A stretch of DNA of 64,000 bases from Paraspadella gotoi (Eukaryota; Chaetognatha), in contig CM119267.1 of NCBI GenBank assembly GCA_051294375.1, positions 10,849,045 through 10,913,044 on the forward strand, given 5' to 3'. The translations under genes and the position numbers were made by a program. Position 1 is the first letter of the stretch, and each line of letters begins with the position of its first letter. Below the pieces are notes generated by a model, which saw only the letters and a list, made by a program, of their open reading frames with translations, had not been told where the DNA came from and did not search any database. Shown piece by piece: positions 12,062 through 21,281 of this stretch.

Positions 12062-14516
12062 TTAATAGTCATTGCGCCACGGCCTCCGGCGAACTGGAGA
12101 TCGCGCTTCCTCTGAAGAGGATCGAGAATAAGAGCGACGCCGCCTCCCTCCGCTTCCCTGCGACGGGGATCTGGACCCCGAAGACCCTGAGCCCGACGAT
12201 TCTGGCGACTCGACCTCCCGTCGTCTCCGTTGTCGAGCGTAATAGGCCTCTCGGGGTATGAATGGGGCCTCGTGGCCGGCGACGAACTCTTCGTCCACGT
12301 CCGAGTTGAACCGCCCATCTTCCTCCTCGTCCTCATCGGAGAGCTCTCCCTCCTCCAGATCCTCTTCCGGTTTCTTCTTTTTCGGCACGACAACGGCGGA
12401 GGATGTGGGCGCGCGAAGCATTTCGTGAGAGTACGATGATGGCGGCAGCTTTTGCGGCCGCAAAGACGCAGACTCCGCGTCGACCATCGTCGCGACGGCT
12501 GATGCCGATTTTGCCGGCGTTGGCGGACCAAGGTCTTCGAGGGTGATGGCCTTTTCTTCGCGCACTTTTCGTCGCTGCAACTTCTTGCCGGCGGGCGTCT
12601 GTTTTTGAGCGGATCTTTTGGTGGCGAACTTGAGGTTGATCTTCTTAGCCCGAGTGAGTTCGAGTTTGGAGAGCTGATCGCCATCGAGGAAGCGATCCTC
12701 ATCGCTCGAATCAGAATATTCCGAATTGTCACGAGTGTGATCGCGCGTGTTATCGCGGGTACCATCGTCAAAGTCGTCAGTAAAGGAGTTGTTGGACCGA
12801 GGACGTGGCTCGAGATTCCCGTAGCCTTCGTTACGATAACGACTGCGAAGAGATGAGTCTCCGTCGAAGGTCTCGGCCTCTGTGGTTGTCTCGCCCCGAC
12901 CGAGGGATTGATCCACGGAATTGTCGAAGAAAGAATAAACGTATTCAGCTCCGTATGGGTCGACGCGGTATATCAGTTCATCCATAAGTGCGCGAACCTC
13001 TTCTTCAACACTGAGTTCGCGAGGTTGCCAAGAACCGTGGCCCGACGCGGAAGCAGAGGCGCCGTACGAATCAGAGTACTCGACCATTCGTGGGTCCCCA
13101 AAAGCCGCAACGTAAGCGGCGTAAGTATGGCTGTAAGGTTGGTCTCGTTCGTCGTCCCCACGACGCCCTGAAGAGTGACGCTTTCGAAAACTTCGTTGAT
13201 TGAGTTTTGCTTTGTTAACCCGGAAGTCCAGGCGACCCTCTGCCACGTCGCCGTCCACCAAATCCTTCTTTTTCTTCTTCCGGAGTTTGGCGGCCTTCTT
13301 AAGAATCTCCGCTTGCTTCAGTTGCAAACTCTTTCCTTTTTCCGCGGACTTCGCGGGATCCTGGGACTCTTGAACGCCGTCACTAGAGTCAACAGCGTTT
13401 TCTTCCTGCTGCGCCTTCAGCTTCATCTCGGTCAATTTTCGAACGGATAGCTTGCGTTCCTCCGTGTCGACCTCTTCCAGGGGAACCTCTTCCTGATTAG
13501 ACTCTTCCTCGTCAAACTCTTTGAGAATGTCGAGATCGCCCTCTTCACTCTGTAGGGCTTTGGCGTCCACCTTTTGCTTCTTCTTTTCCAGCATTGATCG
13601 GATGGCGCGGGCGCGCATCTCCAGCTCCAGAATTTCTAACTGCTTTTTTCCACCCTTTCCCGCTTTGGTTTCTTTGGAGGAAGCTTCGACGCCCTCCTCC
13701 TCGGAGACGTCTACTAAGTCGTCCCTCTCCACGCCGAACGACGTCGAATCAGGCTGAGGTTCCGTTTCTTCCTCGTTCACTTCTTCTTCCTCTTCTTCTT
13801 CATCCATTTCATCCATTTCTTCCTCGCTATCGTCTGAGGAATCGGATCCGGATGAACCATCCATCGGGGTTGCCGACAGGATGGACCGAATGCGCTTCTT
13901 CGACATTCCCTCCAGCTGTTGCACGCAAAGATTATGCAATTCTTCCAGGTCGATCTTTTTTATGTTCTCAGGCAGCATGTTGCGAATCTTCGTCTTCTCC
14001 ACGCTCCTAAAATGATTTTTTTTTCAAATCCAGCCATGGTCGAATTGGTCAATAAAAAAAAAAATAAATCGCAGTAACGGACCTAAACATTTCTCTGACC
14101 ATTTCTTCTGGATTTTTGATGTATTTGGCGATCGAAAGCAGAGGGGTGTTCAGATCGTAGAGGGAAGGATCGAGTTCGTCGTCGTCATCTTCGCTGGATG
14201 AAGAGGAGGAACTCGCTTTCTTCTTCTTCTTCTTTTTGCCCTTCACGGCTGTTTTCTTCTTGGCATCGCTTTTCCTGCATTAAATACAATTATATTTAAA
14301 TTTTAATTTCCCAGCATAAAAGAAAAACAGATGAACCGAGGACAGACATACAAAAAAACAGTGAACAAACAACCTTTTCCTTCCTAAGGTGGGTTCCGTT
14401 GTAGAGTCCGCCGGAGCGGTCGTCCTCACGTTGACAGCAGGTTTGGGGGCCTGCTTGAAAATGCTTAACTCGTTCCTCGCCCTAACGTGATCGAAATATC
14501 CCGCTTGTCGAGGCAT
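12062..14516 (-). CDS. CAAP1: CAAP1-like protein with a long acidic and SR-rich C-terminus
   Basis: Exons 14374-14516, 14083-14274 and 12062-14006 give 759 residues, about twice human CAAP1 (361). The conserved CAAP1 core lies at about residues 75-150 (LDPSLYDLNTPLLSIAKYI, then MLPENIKKIDLEELHNLC) and the family signature QLEILELEMRARAIRSML follows after an acidic spacer. Downstream are coiled, Lys/Glu-rich stretches, a LEEGELSDED motif, and a tail rich in RS and SR dipeptides ending in RRPWRNDY. CAAP1 was named for inhibition of caspase-10-dependent apoptosis in human cells. The SR-rich tail suggests a nuclear, RNA-associated role here; that part is inference. A poly-Lys/poly-Ser run follows the second exon start. 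Confidence 0.85.
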
Positions 14517-14642
14517 TTTATGGCAATTTTTACGAAATCTAAACTTTTTTTAATAAAAAACAAAAATTTTTTTATAAATACTGTAAATGTTTATAACTGC
14601 AAATCATTTATTTAAGTATAATAAACAAAAATGAACAAAAGT

Positions 14643-15678
14643 CTAAGTTCTATCCAACTCCGCGACCACGTCCAAGTGCTTGAAATCGCGAGGATTGTGA
14701 TTAAATGTTCTGAGTAGCTTCCGTCGCGAGTTTGTTGCTTTTTCCCCGTAGAACATTTGAATTTGCATAGCGAGAAACTGCGCCTCGACGGGTGTGAAGG
14801 CGTTAGGATCGAACTCTCCTCTCATGAGGACGACGCCCTTGTCGGCAGCCAACTCGTCGAAATGATGCACCGTAAGCGCGACCGGCGCGTTCTCCCCGTG
14901 GGTCTGGTACTGGATCAAGGGGGTGAGGTAGACGTCGTTTCCATTCCACTGACCCAAAACGTACTCCATCCCCTGTCCGCGGGGAAGGGCGTAGATAAAG
15001 CGTGGATTCTCGGATGCCGTCTGAGTCATTGAGCGCAGGGCATCCGGTGATGCCACCGCGCAAATGAAGTTTTTTCCCGCGTTTCGATGATATTCAAGCC
15101 AAATAGCTTCTATCTCTCCGGCGCTCTTTTCGAGGAACAATTCGAGTTTAACGACGTCCGCCAAAATGGGGCGACTCTTTGTAGACAACTTCACAGGGAG
15201 GGACTGTTTTTCCTCCAGACTCTCCAGCTTTTCCCTGACGACTCGCACCTCGTCCGGTTCTTCCTCGCGGAATTTGGCCCGCGCCTCGACGACCTTTCGG
15301 GCCAACTCGTCATCGTCCTCTGGTCGCTTTTGCAACTTGGACTTGTATTTTTCATAGTAGGGATTGCTCTTGACTTCCTCCAGTACAGCCTCGGAGGAGA
15401 AAGGAGGCGTTGTGTAAAGGGAACGACTAACAAAAAGATAAAATAAATATAGTACCTTATCTTCCTTGGGAAACTTTAATAAAATTAATTTACCTTTGGT
15501 CAATCTTGACCCCCTTGAAAAGAACTGGGTGGTGCCAGGCCACGAGTTTCGCCCCCAAAAGCGACGGATGCACCCGGTCGGCGACCGCGGTGGCGGCGAC
15601 CGCTTGCGCTCCAAGCCTTGAAAATAAGGCTCGGTTGCCCTCGGACATCCACGACATTCGCTTAATGAAACGGATCAT
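14643..15678 (-). CDS. ATPAF1: Mitochondrial F1-ATPase assembly factor 1 (Atp11)
   Basis: Two exons (15494-15678 and 14643-15426) give 322 residues. The N-terminus is basic with no acidic residues in the first dozen, as expected for a mitochondrial presequence. Family blocks seen: NPYYEKYKSKLQ near the start of the mature part, then FIYALPRGQGMEYVLGQW, a block with YLTPLIQYQTHGE, GVVLMRGEFD and AQFLAMQIQMFY. ATPAF1/Atp11 binds free F1 beta subunits in the matrix and prevents aggregation before alpha-beta hexamer assembly. In-frame Met codons at 15678, 15657 and 15648 are all possible starts; the first gives the longest presequence. It ends 126 bp before CAAP1 begins. Confidence 0.95.
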
Positions 15679-16100
15679 CGAAACGAATCAAAATCGCTTT
15701 ACCCTAATTTAGGGCCAAAATCCTAAAAGAGGAGAACGAATGAGAATAAAAACCGGAACTTTAAATGAGTAATTGCGGTCCAAAAATTATTTTACATGAA
15801 TATCTTTGTTAATACAACATCACTGTTATAAGTATAAGAAAAAAAAGAGTTATAGTTTTTTTCCTACTTGTTAAAATAAAAGGGTCGAGCGCTTTCGAGA
15901 TAATTTCATTTGTGTGGGAGTTCCCTCTGGCGGAAAGTTTGTTGTTGTGACGTCACGGAAGAGGAATATGGAGACAACAGAAATACATCTTTTGGCGCCT
16001 TCGTTTAAACGAATTTTCTCTTACCTGGGCTAAAAGTTATAAGTACATAAACCAGTAACATTAATCGGTTAACAGTGACAAAATCAAATTAATTTCTTGA
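15679..16100. promoter_or_regulatory. Promoter region of ATPAF1 with CRE and ETS-like sites
   Basis: This is the gap between ATPAF1 and the next gene on the same strand. A palindromic CRE (TGACGTCA) lies at 15948-15955, followed at once by CGGAAG at 15956-15961, a typical ETS core. A second GGCGGAAAG lies at about 15929. Such CRE/ETS pairs mark housekeeping promoters in animals; the assignment to ATPAF1, about 270 bp downstream, is by position only. Confidence 0.4.
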
Positions 16101-16848
16101 CTAAAAAGCCAAGGATATGCGAAAAACGTCCCTAAATTGAAACATGATCCCCGACAGGAATGAATCTGGTCTGGTTAAATGTTCAATTATGAATAATCCA
16201 AAAAATGAAACTAAAGTAGCGGCCAGACGCTTTTCCGGGGCAAGTTCCATGGTTTTTAATATCTTTCCCGCAAATAAGGAAAAAAGCATTGACAAAAAAG
16301 CGGAAACGTGATAATCATAAATTCCGTAATGTAAAGAATCACGCTTGAAAAACTGGAGGAAATAAAAATTAGTTATACATGAAACTACAGCTAATTATAA
16401 AAATTTTACCTGTAAGACGACGATTACGGGAAATCTCATCGGTCTCATGAACATGGTTAAAGTCCATGCGACGAGGGTGAAGGAACCCAAAACAACGACC
16501 TGGCATCCCGGAGCGAATAGGAAAAAAGGAATATTTTTGAGGAGACGCCAGAAATAATAATTGAGAGGCAGAAGCCAAGTCGCATAACAAACAAAGTCTG
16601 TAAAGCAGTCGTTTTGATGCCAGGTTCCTTTGTAAATATCAAACAAAAGAGCGGAGGTTTCAGCAAGCGAAACTGTAATAATATTTTTTCACAGATCCGA
16701 CGAACACCTTACCCCCGTCTTCAGGAAAATTCTGAGGCCGCGGATGATGATGAAAAAACAAGCCGCGTCTAAATGCGTTGGCTTGTTCGTTGTCGCCAAA
16801 AACAAACCTTCGGACCCATGGTCGGAACGTCATTTCTCTATGTTGCAA
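16101..16848 (-). CDS. Unrecognised multi-pass membrane protein
   Basis: Exons 16713-16848, 16410-16672 and 16101-16352 join in frame to give 216 residues (211 if the ATG at 16833 is used). The first intron is only 40 nt. After a basic, His-rich N-terminus (FFHHHPRPQNFPEDGG) there are about four hydrophobic segments: VCYATWLLPLNYYFW, CQVVVLGSFTLVAWTL, VSAFLSMLFSLFAG and LVSFFGLFIIEHL. No signal peptide is clear. I do not recognise the family. A weak resemblance of the second exon to TRIC-type channels (TMEM38) was considered but is not convincing. The splicing and hydrophobic periodicity support a real gene. It is the last of the minus-strand run. Confidence 0.65.
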
Positions 16849-17059
16849 AGTGGAATGACGATTCCTGTTATCGTTAATAGTTTATAATTAATAGTTAATA
16901 ATACAGTCGGGTGAAAAAAAACCGCGCCACTTTATAGCGGCTCTTAACAGCAAAACTGAACATAAAAAAAATTGATTCAATTATGATTAATCTTCTTTCT
17001 TTTAAATTAAATGAATGACAGATTAATAATTCGGAAGCTTTTGAATAATATTCAATTTT

Positions 17060-17510
17060 CTTATCTTGATTTGGAACGAACGAATGATTAATGCGCTAAC
17101 GAATTATTGATGTAATAGTAATTGATTAATGATATAATAGATTAATGATATAATATAAATTGATTAAGGATATTATATTAATTGATTAATGATATAATAG
17201 TAAATGATTATTGATGTAATAATAATTGATTATTGATGTAATAGTAATTGATTATTGATGTAATAGTAATTGATTATTGATAAAATAGTAATTGATTATT
17301 GATGTAATAGTAATTGATTATTGCTGTTACAATAATTGATTATTGATGCGATAATAACCAATTATTGATATGATAATAATCATTCACTGTTGTGATGATA
17401 ACCATTCACTGATACGATGATAACCATTCATTGAAAAGATGATAACCATTCATTGAAACGGTGATAATCATTTACTGATACAATGAGTCATTCATCGTAA
17501 ATAAAACAAA
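17060..17510. repeat. Degenerate minisatellite (TAATAGTAATTGATTATTGATG type)
   Basis: About 15 imperfect tandem units of 19-22 bp are related to the array at 3470-3640. They become more diverged to the right (GATGATAACCATTCATTGA units). A GA tract and the CTGCAGAGCTGAACTC motif follow at 17525-17572, in the same order as at 3.47-3.77 kb. Confidence 0.85.
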
Positions 17511-17727
17511 TGCGAGTATGAATGTGAGAGAGAGAGAGAGAGAAGTCCAGCCGCTGCAGAGCTGAACTCGTTTTTAGACGAATCAGAAAAGGCAGCGACA
17601 CAGAAAAAGAAAGAGATCGACATATAATTAAAAGAGAGAACATATAATTAAAAAATAATTTATAATGTTTTTATATAGAGAAAGACAAAGTTTATTTGTT
17701 TATGTACAACGATTTATTTTTACATAG

Positions 17728-17766
17728 GACATGTTTCGGCTTTAAGTATAAGCCTTCATCAGCGTT
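17728..17766 (-). ncRNA. Hammerhead-ribozyme-like motif
   Basis: On the minus strand: AACG, CTGATGA, stem GGCTT/AAGCC with a short loop, GAAACATGTC. Both conserved core boxes are intact; the extra A before stem II is present. The stem I side is weak in the immediate flank. Confidence 0.55.
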
Positions 17767-18720
17767 TGATTAATCAGACAAATTTTTCTCTTAACATTGA
17801 GTCAGAGAGAGAGAGAGAGAGATTGAGAGAGAGAGAGAGAGACAGAGAGAGAGAGAAAAGAGAGAGAGAGATAAAGCTTCCAACAAAGGTTGAGATAAGG
17901 ACAGTGGTCAGATTGAGGACAGGTGAAGGTAAGGAGAGAGAAGAAGAGGAAAGTGGTTGAAATGTGAATAGTGAAAATTTGAAGAGACAGAGAGAGAGAA
18001 AATATTTACATTTTTGTAATGTACAACAAAGATAAAGGAATAAATAATTCAATAACAACAAATAAATATACTTAATGCTTAAACTAGTAGATTTAACTGA
18101 GAATATTTTAACTAGTTTGTTAATTAAGATTGAAATAAAGAGAAAAGAAGAATGTGTGGTTAGGATAGCTAAGTTGTAGAATTAGAGAAAATAAAGATAA
18201 AGAAAGAGCTCAAAATAAGCTGCCCCCCCCCCCCGGCCTGGCAAAAGCAGGACGTTGATGATTTTGAGCTCTTTCTTTATCTTTATTTTCTCTAATTCTA
18301 AAACTTAGCTATCCCTAACCACACATTCTTCTTTTCTCTTTCTCTTTATTTCAATCTTAATTAACAAACTAGTTAAAATATTCTCAGTTAAATCTACTAG
18401 TTTAAGCATTAAGTATATTTATTTGTTGTTATTGAATTATTTATTCCTTTATCTTTGTTGTACATTATAAAAATGTAAATATTTTCTCTCTCTCTGTCTC
18501 TTCAAATTTTCACTATTCACATTTCAACCACTTTCCTCTTCTTCTCTCTCCTTACCTTCACCTGTCCTCAATCTGACCACTGTCCTTATCTCAACCTTTG
18601 TTGGAAGCTTTATCTCTCTCTCTCTTTTCTCTCTCTCTCTCTCTGTCTCTCTCTCTCTTCTCAATCTCTCTCTCTCTCTCTCTGACTCAATGTTAAGAGA
18701 AAAATTTGTCTGATTAATCA

Positions 18721-18759
18721 AACGCTGATGAAGGCTTATACTTAAAGCCGAAACATGTC
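18721..18759 (+). ncRNA. Hammerhead-ribozyme-like motif
   Basis: This is the mirror partner of 17728-17766 with an identical core (CTGATGA, GGCTT/AAGCC, GAAACATGTC). Confidence 0.55.
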
Positions 18760-18815
18760 CTATGTAAAAATAAATCGTTGTACATAAACAAATAAACTTT
18801 GTCTTTCTCTAATTT

Positions 18816-20120
18816 GCAAAAACAACGAAAAGAAAGGAAATTAATATAATGTTTTTTATATAAAAATTGTTTTGTAAATAAAACAAACAAATGCATGTAA
18901 TAATATGAAACAGGACAATTTAAAAGACCTCAATGATAACAAGCCATATTTAAATTTTTAACTTCTTATGATATCACACATCAATCGTAATTCGTAGTAA
19001 TTTTTTTATAAAAAAATAGATATTGTATAGTTTCTTTTATTTTTGTTGCGTTTGAAATTTTAGGAAAAAACAGTTTTTGTGGGACAAACAACAGTCAAAC
19101 AGCTGTCTATTAAAATCGTTGTTTGTTCCATAAAAACTGATTTTCCTAAAAAAATAGTTATATTATTTTGTAAATAAAACAAACAAATCCGAATATTGAT
19201 ATGAAACTTGACAATTTAAAAAACCTTGATGATAAGAAACCAAATCTAAATTTTTAGCTTATTTTTACAATTTTTAATTTAAAGAAGAGTTTGAAATGGA
19301 TTCAACAACGATTTATTTGAAACAACGATGAAGGCTTGAACAAGAGCCGAAACATGTCCGTTAAATTATTATTGTTTCAAATAAATCGTTGTTGAATCCA
19401 TTTCAAACTCCTCTAAATCTCAACCACAACGAAACGAAAGGATCATAATGTCTAATTTCTAATTTTAAAAAGCGTAACGAATCGAAACGTAACGATGCTT
19501 AAGCCCATTTGGCGAGATAAAAAACAGTATTGGATAACTGAATTTTACAAAGATATGGAAAAATAAAACAAATTTTTTTAAAAGATAAGAACGCCAAAAT
19601 CAATTGGTATAAAAATTTAATAAAAAAAAGAAATTTTTGTCCAAAAAATTTTTCCATTATAAAATGTTTATAATATGAAATTGGCTGAACAAATTCAGCA
19701 TAGAATATCTATAAGGATAGATGTTAACCATTTTTAACTTAAATTAAAATAAGTAAGGAAACTATATAAAAAACAATCATTTGTTATTAATCCAAAAATA
19801 ATTTTTTAAAAAAGCTTTACTATTTATAAATATTTTTTTTTAAATTATAAAAGAAATAGTGGGGTCATCTAAAAAGTGGCTACTTTTTTTTACGCCGCAG
19901 TTTAGGGATAAAGCTTCCAACAAAGAATTGAAAAAAGGACAGTGTTAGGCTGAGGACAAGATAAATTAAGGACAGATAGACCGATGGAATGTAAAAATAA
20001 AAATCGTTGTATGAAAACAATAATAAAAGCATTTCTTGCATTTCTCGAAACGCAACGAATCAAAAGAAATAATACGATATCATTGAAGAGACAGTAATTA
20101 TTATTATGAGTTAGTGACAA
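18816..20120. other. AT-rich repeat debris, no gene
   Basis: No coding frame is supported. The stretch holds the hairpin at 19287-19410, internal duplications of an AAAACAAACAAAT...GAAACA block at about 18870-18915 and 19170-19210, and a fragment at 19905-20000 (AAAGCTTCCAAC...GGACAG) that matches an arm of the foldback family. Confidence 0.5.
19287..19410 (+). mobile_element. Perfect 39-bp hairpin enclosing a hammerhead-like motif
   Basis: Bases 19287-19325 are the exact reverse complement of 19372-19410. The 46-bp loop (19326-19371) contains CGATGA, stem GGCTT with an AGCC partner, and GAAACATGTC. Compared with the other copies the T of CTGATGA is missing, so the core is slightly damaged. 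The arms would give a very strong stem I. Confidence 0.75.
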
Positions 20121-20314
20121 AACCGTTCAATATAAGCAGTCCCTGAGCTTCGGATCAGGCTGTAACACTGTGTTACAGGCGGGTTAAGCGCCCCGTCCCT
20201 CTTAACTGCCAGACGACCACCGGGCTAGAACCCCGGACCTTTGGGTTGGGAGGCGAATGACTTGCCTCCGGCACCAATGGCCTATGATGAACGGTTGGTG
20301 GATTTTAGTCCACC
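20121..20314 (-). mobile_element. tRNA-like SINE, inverted copy
   Basis: This is nearly identical in reverse orientation to 5169-5365, including the terminal AACCGTTCA/TGAACGGTT pair, the B-box-like GGGTTCTAGCCC and the GGTGGACTAAAATCCACC hairpin. This copy has a cleaner D-arm region (GGTGCCGGAGGCAAGTC). Confidence 0.8.
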
Positions 20315-20440
20315 ATATTATTAATGTTAAAACTACCATTGAGAAGCTTTTCATCTCTAATTTTTAAAACTTCTTTAGAAACGTGGATACATACCAAATT
20401 GTTCGTACATTTCGGCGATGAGATGTCTTTAAACAATAAA

Positions 20441-20470
20441 ATGAAATTGGTACAACCAATATAAAATGTG
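20441..20470 (+). repeat. Repeat R2 fragment
   Basis: The first 30 bases of R2, with the palindrome ATTGGTACAACCAAT, stand alone here and then diverge. Confidence 0.6.
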
Positions 20471-20699
20471 ATTGTCATTTTTTATTTTAATTAAATTTTA
20501 AATAAGTGTTAAAATAAGACCTGAAAGGTACCGGCCAATAAAGGAAAAGACCGAGTAGTTTCGACCTGATGGTTAAATCTTATCAAAACATCGGGAAAAC
20601 TGCCAGGCATCGTTTTTTGTACTCATTAATTGACAAAACTCCATAGCGTGCCACACCTTTAAAACATTATAAATTAGCAATTAAAATTTTTCCAAATTT

Positions 20700-21281
20700 A
20701 TGCTCTCGGAACCGGAACACACCCTCGCACCTGAAAAGAACGTTGTTCTTTCTTCAATGGTCAGTTTCTCCGCATCGCAAATTGTAGCTGAAATTGAACG
20801 TCAGCTCGATAACTTTTTAACGCGCGATAGTAAGACAACTGAAATGTATAATTCTAAAAGAGTAAATGTCAAAGGATAAAATTTCATAAAAACTATTACT
20901 TAACCGTAAGTAATAGTTTTTATGGAATTTAAGTTAATGGCAGACCGAGATGCTCGTCACAGTTCAAGTCAGTCCCCAACTCCAAGGACCGATATTTTAA
21001 TCTGTGGTTATCTTTACTCACATTTACTCACAAGAAATAACAGACAGTAGTATAAAGATCATAAAACAAAAATCACGATTCAGTTTAAAATTTAAAAAAA
21101 AATAAAAATTTGTACCACCATATCGACCGGTGATGCTCACTTTTTTTCAGGTCCGACTCGTCGCGCCGCGACTCGTGAGGATCGGGAATGACTTTCCCTT
21201 TTGTTCGCAGAAATGAATCGAAGGAAGATCAACGAGGAGAAGAGATTCGCTGTCTTCAGCTTTCCCCGGTTTCTATTCTGA
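20700..21281 (+). CDS. Candidate small three-exon gene, unrecognised
   Basis: A 43-codon start exon (20700-20829) encodes a helical segment SASQIVAEIERQLDNFLTRD and ends at a good GTAAGA donor. A strong acceptor (TTTTTTTCAG) at 21150 opens a 24-nt exon (21151-21174) ending at GTGAGG. A further acceptor at 21210 opens an exon (21211-21281) encoding MNRRKINEEKRFAVFSFP and a stop. The phases fit and the product would be 74 residues. The second intron would be only 36 nt. Alternatives are a longer second exon stopping at once, or no gene. No family is recognised. Confidence 0.3.

Larger units (their letters stand above)
17678..18815. mobile_element. Large foldback element with 535-555 bp arms and hammerhead-like motifs
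   Basis: The left arm (about 17678-18212) and right arm (about 18262-18815) are near-perfect reverse complements around a short centre containing a C14 run at 18225-18238 and GGCCTGGCAAAAGCAGG. Each arm holds (GA)n/(CT)n tracts and a hammerhead-like motif near its outer end (17728-17766 minus, 18721-18759 plus). The arms carry no plausible protein. The near identity of the arms implies recent formation or gene conversion between them. Confidence 0.85.

Noticed and set aside
13594-14010. Plus-strand frame opposite CAAP1
   Set aside because: It is an antisense shadow of an acidic coding stretch.
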